Below, in pieces: positions 40,051 through 48,632 of a stretch of DNA of 64,000 nt. The stretch spans positions 1-64,000 of the forward strand of contig JADYZH010000075.1 in assembly GCA_020853215.1 (NCBI GenBank), in the 5' to 3' direction. The translations under genes and the position numbers were made by a program. How positions within the stretch are numbered: the first letter of the stretch is position 1; each line of letters begins with the position of its first letter. This DNA comes from Sulfuritalea sp. (lineage in GTDB: Bacteria > Pseudomonadota > Gammaproteobacteria > Burkholderiales > Rhodocyclaceae). The notes beneath the pieces are model-generated. The model was given only the letters and a program-made list of their open reading frames with translations, did no database searches and was not told the DNA's origin.

Positions 40051-41671
40051 CCACCCATTCCTTGATCATGCCGGCAACGGCTTTGGGGTCCTGTTTAGCC
40101 AGATCGCGTGCGGCGGCAAGCTTGCTCTCGTAGGTTTGGCGTGTCGCGGCCTCGCCCGCCACCGCTTCGATGCCTTGCGACGCGGGGACGGCGGCCGCTT
40201 CGATGAGTTTCTCCAGCAGCGGCTTGAGGACGCGAGTCCACAGCCAGAAGACGGCGATGGCGATGAACAGGTATTTCGCCAATTCCTTCAGGCTCGCAAT
40301 GAGCTCCGCGTTGGCCCAGAAGGGCGCATCGGGAGCTATGTCCTTCACGGCTACGGCAAAGGGCGCATTGGCGATGCTCAATGTGTCACCCCGCTCCTTG
40401 TTGAAGCCCATGGCCTCGCGTGCCAGCTCGTTGATCTGCTTGAGGTCCGCCTCGGATAGTGGCAAAGGCGGGGCTTTCGCCGGATCCTTCTCCTTTGTCA
40501 GATCCTTCTTGTGATTGACTACCACGGCGACCGACAGGCGGCGAATACTGCCCGGGGAGCTCTTGGTATGACGGATGGTCTTGTCAATTTCGAAGTTCGT
40601 GGTGGCGCTCTTGCTGTAATTCTGGGCGGCATTGGTCGCGGCGGCAGGCGGCTGGGCCGCAGCGCCGGCCGCGGGCGGCTGGGTGATAGCTGCGGTGGCG
40701 GGCGGCGGTGGCTGGTTGCTGAGGGCCCCGGGAACTCCCGCCGCCGGGGAAGAACCGGTGGCGGCTTCGTTGATCTGCTGACTGCGGATGGCGGTCTCGG
40801 GATTCGGGTTGGGCTTGTAGGTTTCCGCAACCAGGTCGGTCTGTGAAAAATCGACGTCTGCCGCGACCTGCGCTCGAACATTGCCCAGTCCGACGATCGG
40901 CGCAAGTATGGCCTCGATGCGCCTTACGTAGCCGGACTCTATTTCGCGCAGGAACTTGACTTGCGCCGGATCCAAACCGGCATCGCGTGACGGGTCCGCA
41001 TGCTGCGAAACCAGGGTACCCTCCTGATCGACCACGCTGACATTCATCGGCTTGAGCTGCGGTACGCTGGAGGCAACCAGATTGACGATGCCGACGACCT
41101 GCGCCGGCTCCAATGTGCGGCCCGGATAGAGACTTACCAGGACCGAGGCCGAAGGTTTCTGGTCGTCGCGCAGGAAGGCGGTCTGTTTTGGGATGGCCAG
41201 ATGCACGCGCGCACCCTTGACCGCGGCCAGCGACTGGATCGAGCGGGCCAGTTCGCCTTCCAGGCCGCGCTGAAAATTCACTTGCTCGGCGAACTGGCTG
41301 ATGCCCATTTTTTGATTTTCGAGCAACTCGAAGCCCACCAACCCGCCTTTGGGCATGCCCTGCGCGGCAAGGCGCAACCTGGTGTCATGCACTACGGCCT
41401 GCGGTACAAGGATGGTGTGTCCTCCTTCGCTGAAGCGGTAGGGGATATTTTGCTGCTGTAGCGCGGCGACGATCTGACCGCCATCTTTTTCGTCCTGGAT
41501 CGAGAACAACACCGCGTAAGCGGGCTCCCTGGCCCAAAGCAGACCGCCGATCAAGATTGCCAGCAACAGGGCAATGCCGGCGATGCTGATCAACTTCTGG
41601 CCGGCGCCAAGGCGGAAAAAACCCTCCATCGAGCTCGGAAAAGGTGTTCTGGCCGTCGCGGTTTCTGCCAT
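40034..41671 (-). CDS. fliF: Flagellar MS-ring protein FliF
   Basis: A 545-residue FliF. An N-terminal membrane helix (SIAGIALLLAILIGGLLWA) and a C-terminal one (YLFIAIAVFWLWTRVL) flank the periplasmic ring-building domains (NIPYRFSEGGHTILVP, FQRGLEGELARSIQSL, VRRIEAILAPIVG). A Pro/Ala-rich insert lies around residues 300-350. The cytoplasmic tail binds FliG. ATG 41671 lacks a strong ribosome site. A sigma-54-like promoter lies about 60 bases upstream on this strand. Confidence 0.97.
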   Translation of the reverse strand: MAETATARTPFPSSMEGFFRLGAGQKLISIAGIALLLAILIGGLLWAREPAYAVLFSIQDEKDGGQIVAALQQQNIPYRFSEGGHTILVPQAVVHDTRLRLAAQGMPKGGLVGFELLENQKMGISQFAEQVNFQRGLEGELARSIQSLAAVKGARVHLAIPKQTAFLRDDQKPSASVLVSLYPGRTLEPAQVVGIVNLVASSVPQLKPMNVSVVDQEGTLVSQHADPSRDAGLDPAQVKFLREIESGYVRRIEAILAPIVGLGNVRAQVAADVDFSQTDLVAETYKPNPNPETAIRSQQINEAATGSSPAAGVPGALSNQPPPPATAAITQPPAAGAAAQPPAAATNAAQNYSKSATTNFEIDKTIRHTKSSPGSIRRLSVAVVVNHKKDLTKEKDPAKAPPLPLSEADLKQINELAREAMGFNKERGDTLSIANAPFAVAVKDIAPDAPFWANAELIASLKELAKYLFIAIAVFWLWTRVLKPLLEKLIEAAAVPASQGIEAVAGEAATRQTYESKLAAARDLAKQDPKAVAGMIKEWVGGGGH

Positions 41672-41717
41672 TGTGTCTTGTGTCCAGTATTCAGGTCAGT
41701 CTACCTAGGAGGAAAGT

Positions 41718-41894
41718 ATGGAGTCCCTTAGCAAAACTGGTTCCCGCAAGAAGCGGCAATTTTTGCCGGTATATCGGCCACCCACTTCCTTGTTTGCAGG
41801 CCTAGATTCTGCCATCATCGCAACACATGGTCCTTCCGTCTGTCACCCCCAAGCCGCCAACTGCTCCCGTGCCGGGTGCGCAGGTCGCGCCTGA
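41718..41894 (+). CDS. Possible 58-aa small ORF ahead of the flagellar kinase
   Basis: An ORF too short for the track (MESLSKTGSRKKRQFLPVYR...). It has a perfect AGGAGG 5 bases before its ATG (CTAGGAGGAAAGTATG). It overlaps the first 68 bases of the kinase gene at 41827 in another frame; that kinase has no visible ribosome site. It may be a leader peptide that couples translation of the kinase. No family is recognised, and the overlap with the fliF promoter makes chance a real alternative. Confidence 0.35.
   Translation: MESLSKTGSRKKRQFLPVYRPPTSLFAGLDSAIIATHGPSVCHPQAANCSRAGCAGRA
41730..41745 (-). promoter_or_regulatory. Candidate sigma-54 promoter for fliF
   Basis: Read on the - strand, GGGAACCAGTTTTGCT has the GG-N10-GC spacing of a -24/-12 promoter, with TTTGCT matching the -12 box well and GGGAAC the -24 box less well. 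It lies inside the small + strand ORF at 41718. fliF is a sigma-54/FlrC target in related polar-flagellum systems. Confidence 0.55.
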
Positions 41895-43029
41895 AGAAGC
41901 GCTTCGCCTAGCTGAAGCCTTTCGAATTTTCAGTCAGGCGTCGGAGGAATTAAGCGGCGCCTACAGCAAATTGCAGAGCCATGTGGAGCAGCTTAGCGAT
42001 GAGCTGGCGGCTGCCAATGGCGCCCTGCGCCAGCAGTATCAGGAGAAGGCCGCCTTGACCGAACGCCTGAGCCTGTTGCTCGACGCATTGCCCGCCGGTG
42101 TGGTGGTGCTTGACGATGCCGGTAGCGTGGTGCAGTTCAATCCGGCCGCCAGCAATTTTCTGGGTGACGTAAAAGTCGGCGCTGACTGGGCGGCGATTTA
42201 TGCCAAGACGCTGGTACCCGACGCTACGCCCGGCGAGTTTCTCGGCGGCGAGCGGCACTTGGCGGTCGACGTGACGCCGCTTGATTCCACCGGCGGCCGC
42301 ATTGTCCTGCTGCATGACATTACGGAGGCACAACTGCTGAAAACCCAGGCCGAACGCAATCAGCGTCTGGCAGCGATGGGCGAAATGGCGGCCCAACTCG
42401 CGCATCAACTGCGCACACCGCTGGCCGCTGCGCTGCTCTATGCCGGCAACCTGCAAAATGCCGAACTGGCCGCGGACAATCGTGCCGCCATCGCGGAAAA
42501 GACCGTGGCCCGCCTCAAGCACATCGAACATCTGATTCAGGACATGCTGTTGTTTGCACGCGGCGAAGCGCTCGGCCGCGAACGTTTTACCGTGACCGAT
42601 CTGTTCGTCGAACTGACGCAGAATTTCGAGCCACTGGCCCAAAACAACGGCGTGCGGTTTATCGTGACCGACAAGAGTGCGGGAACGTGGCTCACTGGCA
42701 AGCGCAAATCGCTGGTCAGCGCGCTGACCAGTCTGCTGGAAAACGCGCTGCAGTCCGTCGAGGGGCAGGAAGACCGGTGCATCGAGATTTCCGCCCGACG
42801 CGAAGAGAGTACCTTGTTGCTTGCGGTAAAGGATAACGGTCGCGGCATGGACAATGCCACTGCCGCCCGTTTGTTCGAGCCTTTTTACACCACGCGCAGC
42901 GATGGTACAGGCCTCGGCCTCGCGATCGCGCGCGGTGTGGCGCGCGCCCATGGTGGCGGCATCGAAGTCATCTCCAACCCCAGTGCCGGTGCCGAATTCA
43001 TCCTCAGTCTGCCATGCCCGAAAAACTGA
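41827..43029 (+). CDS. flrB: Flagellar sensor histidine kinase, FlrB/FleS-like
   Basis: A 400-residue soluble kinase. An N-terminal coiled coil (AFRIFSQASEELSGAYSKLQ) and a PAS-like domain (ALPAGVVVLDDAGSVVQFNP) resemble FleS/FlrB. HisKA has MAAQLAHQLRTPLAAALLYA, followed by a GHKL ATPase ([28 protein letters not shown]). It probably phosphorylates the adjacent NtrC-type regulator to activate sigma-54-dependent flagellar genes. An in-frame TAG at 41803 excludes any longer start, so ATG 41827 stands despite lacking a Shine-Dalgarno. It overlaps the next gene by 16 bases. Confidence 0.9.
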   Translation: MVLPSVTPKPPTAPVPGAQVAPEEALRLAEAFRIFSQASEELSGAYSKLQSHVEQLSDELAAANGALRQQYQEKAALTERLSLLLDALPAGVVVLDDAGSVVQFNPAASNFLGDVKVGADWAAIYAKTLVPDATPGEFLGGERHLAVDVTPLDSTGGRIVLLHDITEAQLLKTQAERNQRLAAMGEMAAQLAHQLRTPLAAALLYAGNLQNAELAADNRAAIAEKTVARLKHIEHLIQDMLLFARGEALGRERFTVTDLFVELTQNFEPLAQNNGVRFIVTDKSAGTWLTGKRKSLVSALTSLLENALQSVEGQEDRCIEISARREESTLLLAVKDNGRGMDNATAARLFEPFYTTRSDGTGLGLAIARGVARAHGGGIEVISNPSAGAEFILSLPCPKN

Positions 43030-44429
43030 ATATCCTGGTCGTCGAGGACGACGATGCACTGCGCGATGCACTACAAGTCACGCTGCAGGCTGCCGGCCAT
43101 GACGTCGGCAGTGTTGATGGCGGCCCTGCGGCACTGGAAGCCCTGCGACGCAAGGCATTCAACATGGTCGTCTCAGACCTGCGCATGAGTCCGATGGATG
43201 GACTCACCCTGCTCGGTGAAATCCGCGTCCGGCATCCCGGCTTACCGGTCTTGCTGATGACGGCCTTCGGTGATGTCGACAAGGCGGTGGCTGCGATGCG
43301 CGGCGGGGCCTGCGATTTTATGCTGAAACCTTTCGAGCCGAAGGCGCTGATTGACCAGATTGCCCGCTATGCAACGCCTCCGGCACCAGCCGCCGGCGTC
43401 ATCGCCGTCGATGCCCGGACGCGAGACACCCTGCTGCTTGCCGCACGTGTGGCGCGAACCGATGCGACGGTGCTGCTGACAGGCGAGTCCGGTGTCGGGA
43501 AGGAAGTATTCGCGCGCTATATCCACGATCAGTCGGCACGCGCGACGGGCATTTTCGTGGCCATCAATTGCGCTGCGATTCCAGACACCTTGCTTGAAGC
43601 CACGCTTTTCGGTTACGAGAAGGGCGCGTTCACCGGCGCGCTGACCGCCCAGGCAGGCAAGTTCGAACAGGCCAACGGCGGCACCTTGCTGCTCGACGAA
43701 ATATCCGAAATGCCACTGGGTCTGCAGGCCAAGCTGTTGCGGGTGCTACAGGAGCGCGAGGTGGAACGCGTCGGCGGCAAGAAACCGGTACCGCTCGATA
43801 TCCGCATCCTGGCTACCTCCAACCGCGACATGGCTGGTGAAGTGCGTAAGGGACGGTTTCGTGAGGATTTGTTCTACCGGCTTAACGTGTTTCCGCTTGA
43901 GATTCCGCCACTGCGCGAGCGTCCGGGCGATATCGTGCCGCTGGCACGAAAAATTCTGGCACAAATGGCCGCAGCGGCACGGCGTGTGGCAGGATTTGCC
44001 GCTGCGGCCGAAGCACGGCTTCTGGCGCATTCTTGGCCGGGCAACGTACGCGAACTGGAAAACGTCGTCCAGCGCGCACTGATTCTCGAACCGGGTGAGG
44101 TGATCGAGGCCGAGGGTTTGCGCCTGGACTTCAAACCGGCCGTGCCATCGGCGGCGACATCCATGGCAGCGAATGCGCCGCCCGGCACCGCCCAACCCTT
44201 GTCACCAGGGTGCGTCCCCGCCGCAACCGACGTTGAAACCCCCGTCACAGCAGGCGTTCCCGCCGACATGAAAACGCTCGAGCGCCTGCATATCCAGGAA
44301 ACCCTGGCCAGTGTTGGGGGATCGCGCAAGAAGGCCGTGGCAATCCTCGGTATCTCGGAACGCACACTGCGGTACAAGCTGAACCAGTATCGCGAAGAAG
44401 GATTGCTCAATGAACGTGAAAATGATTGA
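43014..44429 (+). CDS. flrC: Sigma-54-dependent flagellar response regulator, FlrC/FleR-like
   Basis: A 471-residue NtrC-family activator. REC: VVEDDDALRDAL, MVVSDLRMSPMDG, MLKPFEP. AAA+ domain: Walker A GESGVGKEVFARYIH, the sigma-54 contact loop EKGAFTGAL, and LLLDEISEMP. A Fis-type helix-turn-helix is at the C-terminus (LASVGGSRKKAVAILGISER). It activates sigma-54 promoters, and a near-perfect one lies directly downstream before fliE. Its start overlaps the kinase gene, so the pair is an operon. No FlrA/FleQ homologue is in the window. Confidence 0.93.
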   Translation: MPEKLNILVVEDDDALRDALQVTLQAAGHDVGSVDGGPAALEALRRKAFNMVVSDLRMSPMDGLTLLGEIRVRHPGLPVLLMTAFGDVDKAVAAMRGGACDFMLKPFEPKALIDQIARYATPPAPAAGVIAVDARTRDTLLLAARVARTDATVLLTGESGVGKEVFARYIHDQSARATGIFVAINCAAIPDTLLEATLFGYEKGAFTGALTAQAGKFEQANGGTLLLDEISEMPLGLQAKLLRVLQEREVERVGGKKPVPLDIRILATSNRDMAGEVRKGRFREDLFYRLNVFPLEIPPLRERPGDIVPLARKILAQMAAAARRVAGFAAAAEARLLAHSWPGNVRELENVVQRALILEPGEVIEAEGLRLDFKPAVPSAATSMAANAPPGTAQPLSPGCVPAATDVETPVTAGVPADMKTLERLHIQETLASVGGSRKKAVAILGISERTLRYKLNQYREEGLLNEREND

Positions 44430-44444
44430 GTTGGCGCAAGCATA

Positions 44445-44460
44445 TGGCACGACAATTGCT
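44445..44460 (+). promoter_or_regulatory. Sigma-54 promoter of fliE
   Basis: TGGCACGACAATTGCT matches the TGGCAC-N5-TTGCW consensus at every defined base with correct spacing. It lies 32 bases before the fliE ATG, giving a short leader with GAGGAG as ribosome site. Confidence 0.88.
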
Positions 44461-44492
44461 TTTAGTGATTAGAATTCTCTGAGGAGCCCGTC

Positions 44493-44819
44493 ATGGCTAT
44501 CGAAACCCGTCAAATTGACCAGCTGCTTTCCGAACTGCGCTCCGCTTCCTCGCTTGCGAGTGGAAAACCCGCCGGAAATTCGGCGCCAACGGACGGGCCC
44601 GATTTTGCCGATTTACTGAAGAGCACGATTGACCAGGTCAGCGCTGCCCAACTGGACGCGAAACAAATGGCCGCGGATTTTTCCAGCGGCCAGAGCGAGG
44701 TAAATTTGCAGGACGTGATGATCAATCTGCAAAAGGCCAATCTGTCCTTCCAGCAAATGGTCCAGGTGCGCAACCGGCTGGTGTCGGCCTATCACGACAT
44801 CATGAACATGCAGGTCTGA
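44493..44819 (+). CDS. fliE: Flagellar hook-basal body protein FliE
   Basis: A 108-residue FliE. The conserved C-terminal half reads NLQDVMINLQKANLSFQQMV and VRNRLVSAYHDIMNMQV. It joins the MS ring to the proximal rod and is exported by the flagellar apparatus. GAGGAG precedes ATG 44493, and a sigma-54 promoter lies just upstream. It is detached from fliF, which is in the opposite orientation 3 kb away. About 257 bases without a recognisable gene follow it. Confidence 0.97.
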   Translation: MAIETRQIDQLLSELRSASSLASGKPAGNSAPTDGPDFADLLKSTIDQVSAAQLDAKQMAADFSSGQSEVNLQDVMINLQKANLSFQQMVQVRNRLVSAYHDIMNMQV

Positions 44820-45076
44820 TTCCGCCTCACAACCAAGCCGTTGCGGACGATAATACTGGTCGGATTCACTGGTGCAGCCGGCCGGCCCAGCGACTCCTGT
44901 GATGCGCCTCCGGCGTCCCCACCGCGGTACTCGCCGCGTTCTGTACGGCCCGACTAAAGAATTTCGGTTCGCTGCCGTAGTTGGAATAGCTCCAAAGCGA
45001 AGTTTCAGTGGAGATGGGCGGCCGCTCTGTCGACGTCAAACGTTGTGGCCGCGACCAAAATCGGAAAGCGAGAATC

Positions 45077-46639
45077 ATGTCTGCGATGAGCGTGGCGTTC
45101 ATGCCTTGGGTGGGCCTGTTTCTACTGGTGCTGCATGGCACCGCCGTTGCCGGTGGCTGGCAGAAGGTTGTCGTCGGCAAAAGTGAAATCATCGAGATCG
45201 ACACGACCAGCATCGCGCATGCGGATTCGGGCGTCACCGCCTGGAGCCGCATCACACTCGATCACACGGTCAGGGATGCAGGCGGCGTCTTTGATGCGAT
45301 ACATGCGCAGAATCTCTATGACTGCACGGGGCGTCGCTTCACCACTCTGCGTCGCGCGTATTTTAATGGTGACGCGCTGGTACGCGAGGTTGTAGTTTCG
45401 CGGCAGCGAGCAAACACGGTACAGGTCGGCAGTATCGACGAACGCTTGTTCAGTCTGGCCTGCCGTGTCGCCACGGCAGGCGACACGCTCGCATCCGCAG
45501 ATTCCACCCGCAGATCGAACGACGAGGCTTCGCATGGCGAACCAGGCGGACGTCCTGCGCCAATGCACGCAGATATGCGGACACCCAGGGCCGACCATTC
45601 ACCACCCCGGCTGACGCCGGTTGCCGATACCACTCCGGTGGCACCGTCCGAAAAGCCAAAACTGATCGTCCTGCCACCGATCGACAAGGCCGCTGCGGAC
45701 AAGGCTGCCGGGAGCATCGGGCAAACGCCGGCCATGGTGCCTGCACCGACAACAGCCAGGGTAGATCCCGCCGCGCCAGACAAGGTGCCTGTGCCGACCC
45801 TGTCGGCGACCAAGCGGAACGTCGACCGACAGGAGGTCGAAAGCAAGGCTGACAAGCGTCTGCGGGAGTTGCACTACGCCACGTCGGGCCCGCGTAAGGT
45901 GACAAAGAAAAAGTTGCCGGCGGAGCCGTCCGCGGCCAGCGGCCAAGAAAACACCGCGCGTTTGCACGGCCACTGGTCTTACGAAGGCGATAGCGGGCCC
46001 GCTCACTGGGCCAGACTGCGTGGCGACTATGCCACCTGCGACACGGGAAAGCGCCAGTCGCCAATCGATATTCGCGAGGGCATAAAGGTCGATCTCGAAA
46101 GCATCAAGTTCGATTACAAGCCTACGCAGTTTCGCATCATCGACAACGGTCATACGCTACAAGTCAGTGTCGGCGAGGGACTTGGATTGACGGTGATGGG
46201 CAAACGCCATGAGTTGCTGCAATTTCACTTCCACCGTCCGTCCGAAGAGCGGATCAATGGCCGCAATTACGACATGGTGGTGCACCTGGTGCACAAGAAT
46301 GCCGAAGGCAGGCTGGCGGTCGTCGCCGTACTCCTGGAAAAAGGCAGCGAGCATCCGCTGATCCAGACGCTTTGGAACAATCTACCGCTCGAACAGAATA
46401 TGGAAGTGGCGCCGGAAGAGTCCATCGACCTGAACAAATTGTTGCCGGAAAACCGCTCTTACTGGACCTACATGGGATCGCTGACCACCCCGCCGTGCAC
46501 CGAAGGGGTTTTGTGGATGGTGCTGAAGCAACCGGTGCAGTTGGCGGCGGAACAAGTAGCCATCTTCTCGCGTGTCTACCGGAACAACGCCCGTCCGCTG
46601 CAACCGGCGAACGGTCGACTTGTCAAGGAATCGCGGTGA
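45077..46639 (+). CDS. Secreted alpha-carbonic anhydrase fused to an adhesin E-like domain
   Basis: A 520-residue exported protein. Using ATG 45077, a signal peptide (MPWVGLFLLVLHGTAVAGG) precedes an N-terminal domain of about 100 residues (WQKVVVGKSEIIEIDTTSIA ... YDCTGRRFTTLRRAYF) resembling the surface-adhesin E family. A Pro/Ala-rich linker leads to an alpha-type carbonic anhydrase domain with RQSPIDI, zinc ligands in LLQFHFHRPSEE and MVVHLVHKNAEG, and SLTTPPCTEGVLW. All catalytic His and Thr residues are visible, so it should hydrate CO2 in the periplasm or outside. Its place beside fliE is unexpected for a metabolic enzyme. Confidence 0.9.
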   Translation: MSAMSVAFMPWVGLFLLVLHGTAVAGGWQKVVVGKSEIIEIDTTSIAHADSGVTAWSRITLDHTVRDAGGVFDAIHAQNLYDCTGRRFTTLRRAYFNGDALVREVVVSRQRANTVQVGSIDERLFSLACRVATAGDTLASADSTRRSNDEASHGEPGGRPAPMHADMRTPRADHSPPRLTPVADTTPVAPSEKPKLIVLPPIDKAAADKAAGSIGQTPAMVPAPTTARVDPAAPDKVPVPTLSATKRNVDRQEVESKADKRLRELHYATSGPRKVTKKKLPAEPSAASGQENTARLHGHWSYEGDSGPAHWARLRGDYATCDTGKRQSPIDIREGIKVDLESIKFDYKPTQFRIIDNGHTLQVSVGEGLGLTVMGKRHELLQFHFHRPSEERINGRNYDMVVHLVHKNAEGRLAVVAVLLEKGSEHPLIQTLWNNLPLEQNMEVAPEESIDLNKLLPENRSYWTYMGSLTTPPCTEGVLWMVLKQPVQLAAEQVAIFSRVYRNNARPLQPANGRLVKESR

Positions 46640-46648
46640 GCCACCCCC

Positions 46649-46666
46649 CCGGCTGCGGGAAGCCGG
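46649..46666 (+). terminator. Hairpin after the carbonic anhydrase gene
   Basis: CCGGCT and AGCCGG form a 6-bp stem around GCGGGA, 10 bases after the stop codon. No T-tract follows, so termination strength is uncertain. Confidence 0.4.
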
Positions 46667-46800
46667 CACCGGACCCTGGCATTCTCGGTTAAAGTTATCA
46701 GGCTCCGTGACACGACACGGCACCAAGAACGAGGCGGCTGAACCTTGTCCGCGAGCGAAGCTCGGTAGTGGGAATCAGACAATTCAAGGACAGGGGTTCA

Positions 46801-47292
46801 ATGGGCGCATTGATGTTTTCCGGAACGCGGACGCGAGACGGGTTGGCGCGACTCGCTATTTTGCTTTCAACGCTGTTGGTCGTGGCCTGCGGCGATACCC
46901 AGATGGCCTTTTTCAGCGGTGACGATCGCGCTCAAACGGTTTCGCTTGTTCGCGAACAGGCCTGGTTCGGTGGTCCGTGGCAAACCACCCTGATTGTCGC
47001 CAATAGCCCGAAGTGTCAGCGACGCTACTCCCTGGAAGGCTTGTCGGCCGACGAACTTGGAATGGACGTCTATCGCCCCGAGCCAAGCGTGTTCATCTTC
47101 AATACGGGCAAGCGTTGGTACGTGACGGAGTTGCAAAACTGCGGCTTTCAAACCTACAAGAAGCCGCCACCGGAACCGGGCGAAATTATCGGCAATTTCC
47201 GGATGCAGGACGGCAACTCGCGCTTTCTCGCCAAGAATTCCACCAACACCGTGGCCCGGGGCGCGGTTCGTCCGCCAGCCATCTCCAGATGA
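46801..47292 (+). CDS. Hypothetical lipoprotein
   Basis: A 163-residue protein starting at ATG 46801 (MGALMFSGTRTRDG); the track start at 46768 is a GTG and ATG 46813 is another option. A hydrophobic segment ends in the lipobox LLVVACGD, so the mature N-terminal Cys should be lipidated. The body contains two further Cys residues and aromatic residues (EQAWFGGPWQTTLIV, GKRWYVTELQNCGFQTYKK). I do not recognise the family. It lies between the carbonic anhydrase and an HD-GYP gene on the same strand, 51 bases before the latter. Confidence 0.75.
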   Translation: MGALMFSGTRTRDGLARLAILLSTLLVVACGDTQMAFFSGDDRAQTVSLVREQAWFGGPWQTTLIVANSPKCQRRYSLEGLSADELGMDVYRPEPSVFIFNTGKRWYVTELQNCGFQTYKKPPPEPGEIIGNFRMQDGNSRFLAKNSTNTVARGAVRPPAISR

Positions 47293-47343
47293 TCGTTACC
47301 ACTGCCAGCCCGCAGCAACGCGGAAACTCTCCCGGATAAAAGC

Positions 47344-48573
47344 ATGCTGAAAAAAATCGGCGTCGAACACCTTTGCCTTGGAATGCATATTCACGAGTTG
47401 TGCGGCTCATGGATGGACCACCCGTTCTGGCGCACGCGCTTTGTGCTGGACAATGCAGACGATCTCCGCCGAATTAGAGACAGCGGCATCACCGAAGTCT
47501 GGATCGATGTCAGCATCGGCCGCGACTTATCCACCGAAGAATCGACAGCGGTAGCTCATTCTGAAGCCGAAATTGCCACAGAAGTAAATCGCAGGCTGGA
47601 GCAGGCAGCAACCCAAAGTGCTCCACAGAAGCAGGTGGCGATGGTCGAAGAGGTGAGGCGTGCGGCCAGAATTTGCGTCGGAAGCAAAAGGGCGGTGGTC
47701 TCGATGTTTCACGAAGTTCGCATGGGCAAGGCGGTATCGCCCGAGGCGGCGGGAGCCCTGGTCGATGAAATTTCAAGCTCGGTAATACGCAATCCCGGGG
47801 CGCTGATCAGCCTGGCGCGACTGAAGACGGCGGACGACTACACCTACATGCACTCAGTGGCGGTTTGCGCTCTGATGGTGGCGCTGGCCCGCCAGCTGAA
47901 TCTTGACGATGCGACCGTGCGCGAACTGGGGATGGCGGGACTGCTGCACGACCTGGGAAAGGCGCTGATGCCGATGGAGGTACTGAACAAGCCCGGCAAA
48001 CTGACGGATGAGGAATTCGCCATCATCAAGGGTCACCCGGAAGCAGGACATAGAATCCTGGTCGAGGGTGCGACTGCAGGTGATATTCCGCTCGATGTGG
48101 TCTTGCATCACCACGAGAAGACGGATGGGAGCGGCTATCCGCGACGATTGAAGGGCGACCAGATCAGCCTCTACGCCCGAATGGGCGCGGTGTGCGATGT
48201 GTATGACGCGATAACCTCCAACCGCCCGTACAAGGCCGGCTGGGATCCGGCCGAATCCATTCGCAAGATGGCAGAATGGTGCAATGGTCATTTTGACGAA
48301 CGCATATTTCAGGCCTTCGTCAAATGCATCGGCATCTACCCTGTCGGTTCGCTGGTGCGGCTGGCATCGGGACGCCTGGGCGTAGTGACGGAGCAGTCTG
48401 AACAATCACTGCTTACCCCATGTGTAAAAGTATTCTTTTCTACCAAGTCGAAAACACAGATAGCTCCCGAAATCGTCGATCTATCCCGTGCGAGCGTGAA
48501 GGACGAGATCGTCAGTCGCGAGGAAGCAAGCCGCTGGGGCTTGAGGAACATCGAACAACTATGGGCACCGTAA
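47344..48573 (+). CDS. HD-GYP phosphodiesterase with DUF3391 N-terminus
   Basis: A 409-residue protein. The N-terminal DUF3391-like domain (MLKKIGVEHLCLGMHIHELC, GITEVWIDVSIGRDL) precedes an HD-GYP domain: YTYMHSVAVCALMVALARQL, LLHDLGKALMP, HHHEKTDGSGYPRRLKGDQI and VCDVYDAITSNRPYK. The metal-binding HD pair and GYP signature are intact, so it should hydrolyse c-di-GMP. It has no REC domain, unlike the HD-GYP regulator at 8455. It precedes a methyltransferase gene and lies near a GGDEF gene, giving both synthesis and breakdown of c-di-GMP in one block. Confidence 0.95.
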   Translation: MLKKIGVEHLCLGMHIHELCGSWMDHPFWRTRFVLDNADDLRRIRDSGITEVWIDVSIGRDLSTEESTAVAHSEAEIATEVNRRLEQAATQSAPQKQVAMVEEVRRAARICVGSKRAVVSMFHEVRMGKAVSPEAAGALVDEISSSVIRNPGALISLARLKTADDYTYMHSVAVCALMVALARQLNLDDATVRELGMAGLLHDLGKALMPMEVLNKPGKLTDEEFAIIKGHPEAGHRILVEGATAGDIPLDVVLHHHEKTDGSGYPRRLKGDQISLYARMGAVCDVYDAITSNRPYKAGWDPAESIRKMAEWCNGHFDERIFQAFVKCIGIYPVGSLVRLASGRLGVVTEQSEQSLLTPCVKVFFSTKSKTQIAPEIVDLSRASVKDEIVSREEASRWGLRNIEQLWAP

Positions 48574-48632
48574 GTGTCGCCATGTCGCCAGCGTACAAAC
48601 CGCGCGCCTTGAACCGCAAGCGAGTGCCGGGC

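Noticed and set aside
44866-45255. 129-residue - strand ORF between fliE and the carbonic anhydrase
   Set aside because: It has no recognisable domain and overlaps the signal peptide region of the anhydrase gene; the gap appears to hold no gene.
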